A stretch of 64,000 bases of DNA from Acd1 sp049973945. GTDB taxonomy: Archaea; Thermoproteota; Thermoprotei_A; Sulfolobales; Sulfolobaceae. Positions 9,109 to 17,630 of this stretch are shown in pieces (within the stretch, counting starts at the first letter, position 1; each line of letters starts with the position of its first letter). The DNA lies in the NCBI GenBank assembly GCA_049973945.1, contig JBMFJH010000006.1, positions 21,876 to 85,875 of the forward strand, written 5' to 3'. The translations under genes and the position numbers were made by a program. The notes below the pieces were generated by a model that was not told the DNA's origin, searched no databases, and saw only the letters and a program-made list of their open reading frames with translations.

Positions 9109-10124
9109 AAGTCCTAATAATCGGCGTGGGCAACCTCGCGGCTGGTGCAGTACAAGCGATTGAGGCCATGAACGACGGCGATGGCGATTACTTCTCTTTC
9201 GTGCCGAACTTGAGTTGGGAGAAAGTAGAAATAGTGGGCGCTGTGGACGTTGATAAGAAGAAGGTCGGTCAAAAGCTGAAGGACGCCCTATTCGCGCCTC
9301 CCAACGTTGCCAGTAAGTTTAGGGAGGTTAAGGTCGACGTTACGGTCGAACCAGGAGTAGTTAAGGACGACTTAGGTTTCCTCGAGCCGGTGATAGATCC
9401 AGTAACCGTGTCGGAGGAGAAATTCGAGGATTACATCGAGACCTTGAAGCCCGACCTGATCCTCCTATCTACCCCCTCGAACATGAACAAGTCCAATACG
9501 TTCTATGCCGAGGTCGCGGCGAGGAACGGTATATCGCTCATAAACACGACGCCGACTCCCGTGGCCAAGGAGATGGGTAATAAGTTCGGCGAGAAGGGGA
9601 CATTCGTCTTAGGGGATGACCTTTTGAGCCAAATCGGCGGCACCGTGTTTCACGAGGGGCTCATAGAGTTCCTGGAGTCGAGAGGTGTGAAGGTAGTCAG
9701 GTCATATCAAGTCGACATAGCCGGGACGACGGAGGCCTTAGTAACGATTCAGGACGACGTGAAGGACGTCAAGAAGGGGATCAAGAGCTCCTTCATAAGG
9801 AGTAGGAAGGACGTCGAAGTGGTGGCCGGCACGTCTGATTACGTGCAGTTCCTAAAGGACAGGAGAGTGAGTTACATAGTCATTGAAGGATACTACGGGG
9901 CTGGCGCCAAAGTCAGGGTCGACGTCTCGCTAAAGACTTACGACTCCCAAAACGCGATCGTACCGGTACTCGATTTATTGAAGGTCTCGGCCAGGTTAAA
10001 GGCCAAAGGGACTAAGGGCAATGTCCCTGAAGTCTCGGGCTTCTACTTCAAAAGCCCTCCAGTAACGTTTAAGAGTTTGGAGGAAGCTAGGAAAGCCTTG
10101 GAGGACTTCGTCAAGTCCCTGTGA
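9105..10124 (+). CDS. ino1: myo-inositol-1-phosphate synthase (archaeal type)
   Basis: 339 residues. The N-terminus KVLIIGVGNLAAGAVQAI is an NAD-binding Rossmann glycine loop. NTTPTPVAKE, then GDDLLSQIGGTVFHEGL and SQNAIVPVLDLLK match the archaeal Ino1 family, which converts glucose-6-phosphate to inositol-1-phosphate. In archaea this feeds archaetidylinositol lipids, and in Sulfolobales probably also GPI-like and calditol-adjacent lipid pathways (inference). It begins with TTG overlapping the nuoN stop, so lipid head-group synthesis and complex I appear to share a transcript. The 3' end overlaps the C box of a candidate guide RNA. Confidence 0.85.
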   Translation: MKVLIIGVGNLAAGAVQAIEAMNDGDGDYFSFVPNLSWEKVEIVGAVDVDKKKVGQKLKDALFAPPNVASKFREVKVDVTVEPGVVKDDLGFLEPVIDPVTVSEEKFEDYIETLKPDLILLSTPSNMNKSNTFYAEVAARNGISLINTTPTPVAKEMGNKFGEKGTFVLGDDLLSQIGGTVFHEGLIEFLESRGVKVVRSYQVDIAGTTEALVTIQDDVKDVKKGIKSSFIRSRKDVEVVAGTSDYVQFLKDRRVSYIVIEGYYGAGAKVRVDVSLKTYDSQNAIVPVLDLLKVSARLKAKGTKGNVPEVSGFYFKSPPVTFKSLEEARKALEDFVKSL

Positions 10125-10171
10125 TGACAGAACCCCGGCATGATCTCGTGATTGGGCCGTGTGAGGGCTGA
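10121..10171 (+). ncRNA. Candidate C/D-box guide sRNA
   Basis: Box-like elements occur at the spacing of archaeal C/D sRNAs: C GTGATGA at 10121-10127, a 12-nt guide CAGAACCCCGGC, D'-like ATGA at 10140-10143, a 4-nt spacer, C'-like GTGATTG at 10148-10154, a 13-nt guide GGCCGTGTGAGGG, and D CTGA at 10168-10171. It fills the gap between the convergent genes ino1 and thiI and overlaps the ino1 stop codon. The terminal C and D boxes are canonical while the internal pair is degenerate, as is usual. I could not identify the methylation targets. Confidence 0.5.
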
Positions 10172-10172
10172 T

Positions 10173-11270
10173 CTATCCCTCGAGTTTCTCGAAGAGTTTC
10201 TCGTACTCTAAGCCCAGGTTTTCTTCCGCCTTCAGGGCCTCCTCCAAGTTCACGTGGGTCAGAGACCTCGTGCTTAAGGCACAGTACTCCGGCAGGCTCG
10301 CACTCAATTCGTAAGTGCCTATCCTCCTCGCGTACTGCATTATTTCGTCCTTGTCCAACCCGATTAGCGGCCTGAACACTGGTATGTTTACGCCGTAATT
10401 CGTCACGTACAGGTTGTGCATCGTTTGGGACGAGACCTGGGACAGGGATTCCCCTGTAGTGATGGACTCCGCTCCCAGCGTTTTGGCCAACGCCTCTGCG
10501 GTCTTGTACATGACCCTCTTGAGCACGACGACCCTTATCTGTTCCCTTAACTCAGCTAGCTTCGGTAACACCCTCTCTCCAGGGACGTAGTAGAGCTCGA
10601 TTGAGTGTCCGGAGCTCCAGGTGTTGAGGACTTCCACGACCTTCTTCACGGTCTTTACGTGAACGTCACCGCCTAAAGCGAAGTTCAGGGCTACGACCTC
10701 TGCTCCCCTCTTGAGCATGAACCACGAGGCCACGGCTGAATCGAAGCCCCCTGAGACGAGCGACACCGTGGTGCCCGTAGTGCCCACCGGGAGGCCTTTG
10801 GGCCCTTCGTACTCCTTCAGCTTAATCAAGGCCTTGCTGTACCTGATTTCGACCTTCACCTCGACTTCCGGCTCTTCCAGGTCGACTCCTTTGCTATATG
10901 GATAGAGTTTGCTTCCAATGACCTTGGCCGCCTCTACGCTTGTGAAGTCGTGCTCCCCCACCCTTCTGACCCTCACGGCGAAGGTCTTCCCTCTAACGGT
11001 CTCCTTGAACCTCTCCTCGACGAGGGAAGCTAAGTCCTCCAGCGACCTGAAGTCGACCTCTTCAACTATTGAGAACTTGGCGATTCCGAAGACTCTTGAC
11101 AGCCTCTCGACTTCCCCCTCTACGTCCAAGTAGAGGACTCCTCCTTCGAAGTCGTACTTTTTGACCTGAACTACGTTCTCTATGTTCCTGAGTAAGGCGT
11201 ACTGATAGTTGTGCCTTGTCCTCGGCCCCTTAATCGCTATCTCTCCGCTGAGGCTGACCTCGACTTTCAA
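10173..11270 (-). CDS. thiI: tRNA 4-thiouridine / thiamine thiazole sulfurtransferase ThiI
   Basis: 365 residues. It has an N-terminal ferredoxin-like region, a THUMP domain (about 50-155) and a PP-loop adenylation domain whose SGGFDS motif lies at about residues 173-178. EYCALST near residue 333 supplies the cysteine conserved in this family. The C-terminal rhodanese domain of bacterial ThiI is absent, as in most archaeal forms, so sulfur must come from a separate donor. Its stop lies 1 nt from the candidate guide RNA. A TATA-like GTTTTAAG (minus strand) lies about 30 bp upstream of the start. Confidence 0.93.
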   Translation of the reverse strand: MKVEVSLSGEIAIKGPRTRHNYQYALLRNIENVVQVKKYDFEGGVLYLDVEGEVERLSRVFGIAKFSIVEEVDFRSLEDLASLVEERFKETVRGKTFAVRVRRVGEHDFTSVEAAKVIGSKLYPYSKGVDLEEPEVEVKVEIRYSKALIKLKEYEGPKGLPVGTTGTTVSLVSGGFDSAVASWFMLKRGAEVVALNFALGGDVHVKTVKKVVEVLNTWSSGHSIELYYVPGERVLPKLAELREQIRVVVLKRVMYKTAEALAKTLGAESITTGESLSQVSSQTMHNLYVTNYGVNIPVFRPLIGLDKDEIMQYARRIGTYELSASLPEYCALSTRSLTHVNLEEALKAEENLGLEYEKLFEKLEG

Positions 11271-11284
11271 GGCTTTTGTAAGAA

Positions 11285-11316
11285 AAAAGGAGACACGACT
11301 TAAAACGTGCTAAGTC
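11285..11316 (-). terminator. Hairpin plus T-run after the 762-residue surface protein gene
   Basis: Read on the minus strand just past the stop at 11317, GACTTA (complement of 11311-11316) pairs with TAAGTC (complement of 11297-11302), and a run of six T follows at 11285-11290. The same stretch must also hold the thiI promoter, so it may serve both roles. Archaeal termination mainly needs the T-run; the hairpin may be incidental. Confidence 0.35.
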
Positions 11317-13605
11317 TCAGAACTTAAGGGTCGCCGTGTAGGTCGTCTTAGTCGAAGTCGTCGTTGTAGTGCTGGTCACGGTCTGTTTGCTCAGGAAGGG
11401 ATAGGCTAAGACCCACGGTACAGGCTTCTTGAAGGTCAGGTTCACTACGACGTTCGGGGCAGTCAGTATCGGGTCTCTGAACTTGTAGCCGTAGCCTCCG
11501 CTCGTTGGGCCCCACGTCCACATCTGGGCGTGGCTGCCCGGAGCCAGCATGACCGTGATCAGCGGCTTGCTGAAGTTGACGTCGAAGCTCACCATCCCGT
11601 TGACGGCGTAGGCGAACACCTCGAATGGCTGGGCCCCTGTGGGTGCCGAGGACACGTTGAGAGGCGAGTACAGGACTATGGAGAAGTTGTAGCTGTTCAG
11701 CACTCCGACGCTCGTTGAGATGTTTGTTCCCGGAGGTATGACGACAAGGACGTTGCCGAACATGTACGCGGCGCCCTGCTGGGAATTGACCTGTATGGTG
11801 CCCGAAGCTATTGGGGAGAGGCCGTAGGCGTTCCCGATCTTGGCGGAGCCCATTGTAGGAGCCTTGCCCAGAGGACTGCTGGAGGACAGCACCACCCACA
11901 GGACGGGCCACACGAAGTCAAGGTTGACCATGAAGCCGTTGCCGTAGATCCACTTGTTGGCGAACTTGTAGCTTCCACTCACGTAAGCCGTGCCGTTGAA
12001 CGTCCCTCCGAACCAAGTCCACGAAGTCCAGGTAGTCGGAGCGCCCCAGACGATCGTGATGGCCGGCTGGGGCTTACCCATACCGTTAACTAGCATCCAC
12101 GTCGGGGCTATTTGTCCGTTGATCGCGAAGGCGAAAGTGAATACGGGAGTCAGCGTCGTGTTTGGCGGGCTGAAGACTCCCCAGTTGCCGAACGTAATTA
12201 GTGAGAAGTTGTAGACGGCGAAGGTTTGGTTCGTCATCAAATTCTTAGCGTACGTGCCTGGCGGTAGTATGACCATGACGTTCCCGACCTGCAATATAGC
12301 TCCCTGGGACGCGTTGACGGTCGCTGTCTGCTGACCGATGACGATGAACGTGGGCGGGCTCAGCGGGTAGTAAATCGTGTCGCTCAGGGTAGATACCTCG
12401 GTGAAATTCAAGACCTCTTTAACTATCTGCCACGCGGCAGCGGTGGAGTTGTACACCAGGTGAGCCGCGACGTTCACGTGCATGTCGTAGATCGCTGGGA
12501 ACCCTGGTTGTCCCTGATTCACGAAGCCCAAGAACACGGTGTCGTTGGCCTTCACTATAGCCGTGCCGTTACTGAGGGTGAGCTGGATATTAACTCCAGG
12601 TGGGACTGCAACTCCAGACGGCGTCAAGCTCTGACCGTGGGTCAGAACGAAAATGAAGTAGTTGTTCCACTGGTTGAAGAAGTTCTCGATGGCCTTGATC
12701 CCGGTATAGGTTCCCGCCTTGAGCCCCGGAGGAAGTTGTCCAGCTACTACAAGAGTCGCTGAGGGCGAGAAGTACTTGGCCGTTACGTTCCCTGGGAACC
12801 TCGTTGCCATACCGTTAATTTGCCATAGGTAGGCTTCTAGTACTTGGTCGGTCGCTATCTCGCGTATCGAAGGATAGCCCGCTATGACCGCGGAGAGTGG
12901 GACGTAACTGCCTTTCCATATTAGTTTCGTTATTTTGTACGAACCGTTAATGACCTGCACGTAAAACGTCGTTGACGCGTTTATCACCCTTAGGTAGTAG
13001 GGGTCTTTGGTCGGCGCGACGAAGTACTGGACTACTGCGGAGACCTGATAAGTGTCGTTACTCACAATGACCACAGTGGGCAGAGCCGTGGTGTGGAAGT
13101 AAACGGTCTCGAAGGCGCTGAAGAAGCTACTAAGCCAAGTCGAGTTGAAAGTTTGCAAGTCGTAAGTCCCGGGGAACGGTTCTCCGGTTATTATCGCCGT
13201 GAATTTGCTGGCGAGGAGAGGCAGTACGTCCTGGGGGCTTTCTATAGCGATTCCGTCGTAAAACAGCATCACAGGCGTGATCGCTCCTCCGTGAGCCAAG
13301 GACGAAGTAGTCCTCAATTGAGCTTCCAGCTTTTGCAACTCAGTCAGGTTGCCCTTAAGGTAAGCCATCAATATACTGTAAGCTGAGCTGAGAGAGGTGT
13401 AGTTGCTCGCGAGACTCTGATACTTGGAGGACACGATATTGTAATTGCTCTGTAGCAACGAGAGGTTCGATTGTAACGAGGAGGCTTGGCCTTGGAGACT
13501 GTTATAGTTGATGGAAATAACGAAATATTCATAATATCCCAAACCTGCTATCAATATCAAGATCGCAACGACTACTCCAAAAACTGCTGAGCTCACGTTC
13601 GCCAC
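11317..13605 (-). CDS. Large membrane-anchored, probably glycosylated extracytoplasmic protein
   Basis: 762 residues from GTG 13605, with a TATA-like TAAAATAAAAATG (13632-13644) about 30 bp upstream, which fits a leaderless transcript. Residues about 8-30 form one membrane anchor, then a Ser/Leu/Gln-rich coiled coil to about residue 95. Two regions look like NTF2/SnoaL-type folds (about 110-260 and 265-400; inference from pattern, not alignment). The last third has two related domains, each with a VGNVMVILPPGT or FGNVLVVIPPGT strand followed by YNFSL/YNFSI. Many N-x-S/T sequons suggest N-glycosylation, and the C-terminus is Thr-rich. Function unknown; transport, sugar binding or surface-layer attachment are all possible. 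Confidence 0.75.
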   Translation of the reverse strand: MANVSSAVFGVVVAILILIAGLGYYEYFVISINYNSLQGQASSLQSNLSLLQSNYNIVSSKYQSLASNYTSLSSAYSILMAYLKGNLTELQKLEAQLRTTSSLAHGGAITPVMLFYDGIAIESPQDVLPLLASKFTAIITGEPFPGTYDLQTFNSTWLSSFFSAFETVYFHTTALPTVVIVSNDTYQVSAVVQYFVAPTKDPYYLRVINASTTFYVQVINGSYKITKLIWKGSYVPLSAVIAGYPSIREIATDQVLEAYLWQINGMATRFPGNVTAKYFSPSATLVVAGQLPPGLKAGTYTGIKAIENFFNQWNNYFIFVLTHGQSLTPSGVAVPPGVNIQLTLSNGTAIVKANDTVFLGFVNQGQPGFPAIYDMHVNVAAHLVYNSTAAAWQIVKEVLNFTEVSTLSDTIYYPLSPPTFIVIGQQTATVNASQGAILQVGNVMVILPPGTYAKNLMTNQTFAVYNFSLITFGNWGVFSPPNTTLTPVFTFAFAINGQIAPTWMLVNGMGKPQPAITIVWGAPTTWTSWTWFGGTFNGTAYVSGSYKFANKWIYGNGFMVNLDFVWPVLWVVLSSSSPLGKAPTMGSAKIGNAYGLSPIASGTIQVNSQQGAAYMFGNVLVVIPPGTNISTSVGVLNSYNFSIVLYSPLNVSSAPTGAQPFEVFAYAVNGMVSFDVNFSKPLITVMLAPGSHAQMWTWGPTSGGYGYKFRDPILTAPNVVVNLTFKKPVPWVLAYPFLSKQTVTSTTTTTSTKTTYTATLKF

Positions 13606-13631
13606 TTTTGGTCAAGTGAGCCCCGGAAGGG

Positions 13632-13644
13632 TAAAATAAAAATG
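13632..13644 (-). promoter_or_regulatory. TATA region of the 762-residue surface protein
   Basis: The A/T tract lies 27-39 bp upstream of the GTG start, where the TATA box of a leaderless archaeal gene is expected. This supports GTG 13605 as the start. Confidence 0.5.
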
Positions 13645-13720
13645 TTTTTCGAAATAGAATGTTTTCTATCTTTAAGAAAGAAAAAAATTTTAAAGTTTCG
13701 GAAACCACATAAGATGAGAT

Positions 13721-14692
13721 TTACACCGCCTCGGCCTCCAATAATGTCAGCGTCTCCTTAACGCCGTTTAGGATGCCTATGGACTGTGTGACGAAGGCGC
13801 CCAGGACGTCGGGAGACTCGGCGTCCACCGTGACTATTACGTCGTAGGGTCCGAATATCGGGCTCAGCGCGGTCACTCTCGGCATTACGGCCAGCGATGC
13901 GATTAACGACCTCATCTTAGACGGATCCACCTTTAGCAAGACGTAGGCCCTGACGGAGTTAGCGTAAGTCCTCACGAGGTCCCACTCGGTGATTATTCCT
14001 CTGAGGTCAGAGGTGTTGTCCGTAGCGTCCTCCATCAGCAGGACTGAGCCGACGTTCTCCTGAGCAATAACGTTCGCGACGTCAGCTATCGTGGCGTCGT
14101 CGGGCAGAGATACTACTTTCTTGCTGCCGTAGTCCTTCTCCCTGATTTTCGCGTTCAAGTCCCCGTTCACGAGGGCCTTCAGGACGTCCCTGAGCGAGAG
14201 CACGCCCCTCACCTTGCCCCCCTCAACCACCGGAACGTGAGAGATGCCCATGGAAACCATCGCTTGAGCGGCGTCCATTAATGTAGACTCGGAGTCTATC
14301 GTGAAGACCTGGGTTGAAGCCACTGAAATGGCCGGGATTTTCATCCTCGGGATTACCTTCGCTATGTCCCTCTCCGTCACTATCCCGCCTCCCCTCAATA
14401 GGAGAGAGCCTATGCCGTACCTCGTCATGATCTTCGCGGCGACCTTAATTGGGGTGTCAGGGTCGGCGAATATACCAGGCCTCGTTATGTCCTTGACCTG
14501 CTTCTCTCCCCAGTTCGCGTTTGAAAGGGCCTCCCTTAATATGGTTCTGGCCGATACTACTCCTAACGGGTTCGGCCCAATGCTCACCGCTATCCTTCTC
14601 ACGTTGTTGCTCACCATTAGCTCAGCTACCTTCTTCAACGTCGCGTCTGGAGGTACTGAAACTAGATTAGTTGACATTATGTCCCTTAGCAT
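13721..14692 (-). CDS. Four-CBS-domain protein with C-terminal RAM (AsnC-type) ligand domain
   Basis: 323 residues. Four CBS repeats are visible, each ending with a G-V/I-V/L-S/T-x-R-D-like strand: LGVVSARTI, GGIVTERDIAKV, RGVLSLRDVLKA and RGIITEWDLV. From about residue 245 the chain continues RAYVLLKVDPSKMRSLIASL, then FGPYDVIVTVDA, the pattern of Lrp/AsnC regulator-of-amino-acid-metabolism domains, without any DNA-binding helix-turn-helix. CBS pairs bind adenosine nucleotides and RAM domains bind small effectors, so this looks like a two-input sensor. Its protein partner cannot be told from the context. Confidence 0.88.
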   Translation of the reverse strand: MLRDIMSTNLVSVPPDATLKKVAELMVSNNVRRIAVSIGPNPLGVVSARTILREALSNANWGEKQVKDITRPGIFADPDTPIKVAAKIMTRYGIGSLLLRGGGIVTERDIAKVIPRMKIPAISVASTQVFTIDSESTLMDAAQAMVSMGISHVPVVEGGKVRGVLSLRDVLKALVNGDLNAKIREKDYGSKKVVSLPDDATIADVANVIAQENVGSVLLMEDATDNTSDLRGIITEWDLVRTYANSVRAYVLLKVDPSKMRSLIASLAVMPRVTALSPIFGPYDVIVTVDAESPDVLGAFVTQSIGILNGVKETLTLLEAEAV

Positions 14693-14716
14693 CGCATTAT
14701 GAATCTCTATGTTAAC

Positions 14717-14727
14717 AATTATAAAGT
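14717..14727 (-). promoter_or_regulatory. TATA box of the CBS/RAM gene
   Basis: On the minus strand CTTTATAATT is centred about 29 bp upstream of ATG 14692, which predicts a leaderless or near-leaderless mRNA. The rest of the 191-bp gap (14693-14883) is A/T-rich, with no open frame or repeat that I could support. Confidence 0.55.
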
Positions 14728-14883
14728 TTACTACAAAAATGATTAATAAAAATTTAATACTGTTGAACGGTTTATATGTAACATTATAAGGTTTTTGCTA
14801 ATGTATCTGATCGGAGTCTAATTTGAAAATCAACAGTTAAAATAGGATAAATTCCAAAATTAGAATTTAAAAGAGAGGAAATC

Positions 14884-16866
14884 TTACGAAACCTCCTTCT
14901 TCAGCTCCTCATAGGCCCTCTTTATCTCCTCCACGCTTGTCTCGTCCTCTAGTGTGGTAAGGTCGCCTAAAGGCGCGTTCGTGAGTACGGCTCTGATTAC
15001 CCTCCTCATTATCTTACCCGACCTGGTCTTCGGCAGTTTGCTCACGAACTTTATGTCTGCGAACGTAGCGATTGGGCCCACTTGCTGCCTGACCCATTCG
15101 TTAAGCTCCTCCTTCAACTTCTGGCTGGGTTGAACCCCCTGCTTGAGGACGACCATAGCTACTGGGACTTCGCCCTTAACCGGGTCTGGGATCCCGACCA
15201 CGGCAGCCTCGGCGACGGCCTTGTGCTGCACTAAGGCAGACTCCAACTCGTATGTGCCTAGCCTGTGACCCGCTACCTTAATCACCTCGTCTGCCCTCCC
15301 GAGTATCCAGAAGTATCCGTCCTCATCTTTAACGGCGTAGTCTCCAGGGTAGAAGTAGCCCTGGAACTTGGACCAGTACGTCTTTACGTACCTCTCGTCG
15401 TCTCCCCATATTGTTAACGGCATACCGGGCCACGGCTTCTTTATCACGAGGTAGCCCCTCTCCCTCGCCGGGACTTGCCTCCCCTGGTCGTCGAGGACGT
15501 CCGCGTCGATTCCTGGCAACGGAGGGCCGTTAGTCCCGGGCTTCATCGGGACTAAGAAGAACCCAGGGGCGTGGCTTATCATGATTCCTCCGGTCTCGGT
15601 CATCCACCAAGTCGAGCCGAAGACGGCGCTGGGGTTAACGATCTTGTGGAACCACCTGAACGCTTCAGGGTTGATCGGCTCGCCCACGCTGTGCATTATC
15701 CTTACGGACTTCAGGTTGTGTTTGGTCACCCAGGAGTCGCCGTACCTCATGAACATCCTGATAGCCGTAGGCGAAGTGTAGAGAATCGTCACCCCGTACC
15801 GCTCCGCTATCGCTGCCCACCTGTCGGGCTCTGGGTAGTCCAGGGCCCCCTCGTACATTATCTCCGTAGCTCCCTCGAGCAAGGGCCCGAACACTATGTA
15901 GCTGTGGCCCGTGATCCAGCCTATGTCTGCAGTGCACCAGTAAACGTCCGTGTCCTTAATGTCGAAGACGAACTTCATGGTCGCGTGGAGTATAGTGGCG
16001 TAGCCTCCCGTGTCGTGCACTATTCCCTTCGGCTTGCCCGTGGTTCCAGAGGTGTAGAGGATGAACAGCGGGTCCTCGCTCTTCACCCTCTCAGGCTCCA
16101 CGTAAGCGTCGGCTGGCACGTCCTTCATCAGCTCGTCGAGGCAGAAGTCCCTCCCCTTCACCATGCTGACGTTCGTTCCCAACCTCCTGTAAACGACAAC
16201 CTTCTGCACGCTGGGGGCGCTCTCCAACGCCTTGTCTGCAATCTCCTTAAGCGGGACTACCTTCCCCCTCCTCCAGGAGCCGTCGGCCGTGAAGAGGACT
16301 TTGGCCTTGGCGTCGTTTATCCTGTCCGCTAAGGCTTGCGCGCTGAAGCCGGAGAACACCACCGTGAAAATGACGCCCAGCCTGGCCGCGGCCAGCATTA
16401 TTATGGGAAGCTCCGGCACCATGGGCATGTAAATGGCTATAGTGTCGCCCTTCTTCAGACCCAGGACGTTCTTCATCATGTATGCCATCCTGTTGACTTC
16501 CCTGTACAGGTCGCCGTAGGTTAGCACCCTGACTTCCTTCGGCCTCCCGTTCTCTACGGGCTCCCCTTCCCAAATTATCGCGACCTTGTTCTTCCTCCAG
16601 GACTTGGCGTGCCTGTCCACTGCTAAGTAAGAGAGGTTCAGTTCCCCTCCCACGAACCACTTGTAGAATGGGGGCCTCGAGTCGTCCAGGATCTTCTCCC
16701 AGGGCTTGAACCACTCCAGCTCTTTGGCTATTGACTCCCAGTACTTCAGGAAGTCGTCCGTGAGGGCCTTGTGGATCTCCTTGTAGGCTGAGGGCGAAAT
16801 GACCTTATTCTCGTACCCAGGGGGGACTAGCTTCTCGTCGAAGGGCAGTGCCCAGCTGACCGACAT
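14884..16866 (-). CDS. acs: AMP-forming acyl-CoA synthetase (acetyl/propionyl/3-hydroxypropionyl type)
   Basis: 660 residues, full length for this family. YTSGTTGKPKG at about 271-281 is the P-loop; STWWMTETGG at about 417-427 is the acyl-pocket and adenylate motif; KLPKTRSGKIMRR near 615-627 contains the lysine used in adenylation and regulated by acylation elsewhere. The Trp that limits the pocket to short acids is kept, but the usual TWWQTE Gln is Met here. Substrate could be acetate, propionate or 3-hydroxypropionate; the last would link it to the accC-accB-pccB genes at 60-64 kb. It sits alone, with its own leaderless promoter. Confidence 0.88.
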   Translation of the reverse strand: MSVSWALPFDEKLVPPGYENKVISPSAYKEIHKALTDDFLKYWESIAKELEWFKPWEKILDDSRPPFYKWFVGGELNLSYLAVDRHAKSWRKNKVAIIWEGEPVENGRPKEVRVLTYGDLYREVNRMAYMMKNVLGLKKGDTIAIYMPMVPELPIIMLAAARLGVIFTVVFSGFSAQALADRINDAKAKVLFTADGSWRRGKVVPLKEIADKALESAPSVQKVVVYRRLGTNVSMVKGRDFCLDELMKDVPADAYVEPERVKSEDPLFILYTSGTTGKPKGIVHDTGGYATILHATMKFVFDIKDTDVYWCTADIGWITGHSYIVFGPLLEGATEIMYEGALDYPEPDRWAAIAERYGVTILYTSPTAIRMFMRYGDSWVTKHNLKSVRIMHSVGEPINPEAFRWFHKIVNPSAVFGSTWWMTETGGIMISHAPGFFLVPMKPGTNGPPLPGIDADVLDDQGRQVPARERGYLVIKKPWPGMPLTIWGDDERYVKTYWSKFQGYFYPGDYAVKDEDGYFWILGRADEVIKVAGHRLGTYELESALVQHKAVAEAAVVGIPDPVKGEVPVAMVVLKQGVQPSQKLKEELNEWVRQQVGPIATFADIKFVSKLPKTRSGKIMRRVIRAVLTNAPLGDLTTLEDETSVEEIKRAYEELKKEVS

Positions 16867-16886
16867 TAATAATTAGGGGAATTTGT

Positions 16887-16897
16887 CATTTAAAAAC
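16887..16897 (-). promoter_or_regulatory. TATA box of the acyl-CoA synthetase gene
   Basis: GTTTTTAAATG on the minus strand is centred about 26 bp upstream of ATG 16866, so transcription should begin at the start codon (leaderless). Confidence 0.6.
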
Positions 16898-16985
16898 TTG
16901 AGACTTTCTCTCTTATAAAAGAAATTCAAATCACCGATCATTCGTGAGTACGGCAAAGTTGTTCCTTTCACCTGAAAGGACTCCT

Positions 16986-17390
16986 TTAATCCTCTAAGGC
17001 AGAGTGAATGATCAGCAGTTCTACAACGCTTTTCTTGCCTCTCTCGTAGGCCATTTCAACCAGCTTATTGTAAGCGAGGTAGTCTCCCTTGCATAGCTTG
17101 ATTTCCGCTGCCAAAAGCATTATAATCGCTTGCGAGAAGTCGCTTCTAGTCTTTTTCCAGACTTCCTCGAGCGTCTCGTGTGCCTCCCAAAAGCGACGAG
17201 TTAAGAACAACGAGACTAAGTCGTCAGGAAGATTAAGTTCCTCCTCGACACTCACTCGACCGTCGATCTCAGTCAGGAGACACGTCCTTACGTCAATTAC
17301 TGCCTCCCGCGGAAGCCCCGCCTTAATGGTCTGGGGATCAGCTGGAGGAACTAGAGCAACCCGTCTGACGTTCGAGAGCTCAAATTTCAT
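16986..17390 (-). CDS. DUF309 family protein
   Basis: 134 residues. RFWEAHETLEEVWKK in the middle is the DUF309 signature, an all-helical family with conserved His and Glu residues, found in bacteria and archaea without an established reaction. The N-terminal 60 residues are more variable. The gene stands between the acyl-CoA synthetase (119 bp away) and a 240-bp gap, so it is probably a single-gene unit. ATG 17390 is the only sensible start. Confidence 0.8.
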   Translation of the reverse strand: MKFELSNVRRVALVPPADPQTIKAGLPREAVIDVRTCLLTEIDGRVSVEEELNLPDDLVSLFLTRRFWEAHETLEEVWKKTRSDFSQAIIMLLAAEIKLCKGDYLAYNKLVEMAYERGKKSVVELLIIHSALED

Positions 17391-17630
17391 TCACAGTTTC
17401 CCTGACGAATTCCTCATACCACTAATTAATGTTCTCGAAATCCGTTCATGTACTGTAACACTGTATTCATGCTTATTTTGCCGATAGAATTACATAGAAG
17501 CGAACCCCTAAGGTTTTGCGACCATCGTTTCAGGAACCTTCAAGAATAGCCTGGCCCTAGCAAGGACAGCGTAATGTGAATCAAAACTTCAGTGAACATA
17601 ACGAAGATTAGCTCGCTCGATTATTAGTGC

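Noticed and set aside
15571..16332. 253-codon open frame antisense to the acyl-CoA synthetase
   Set aside because: A shadow of a well-supported gene; composition typical of antisense frames.
17510..17570. Short frame that reads like a protein end (ATIVSGTFKNSLALARTA)
   Set aside because: No start, preceded by a stop and too short to separate from chance.
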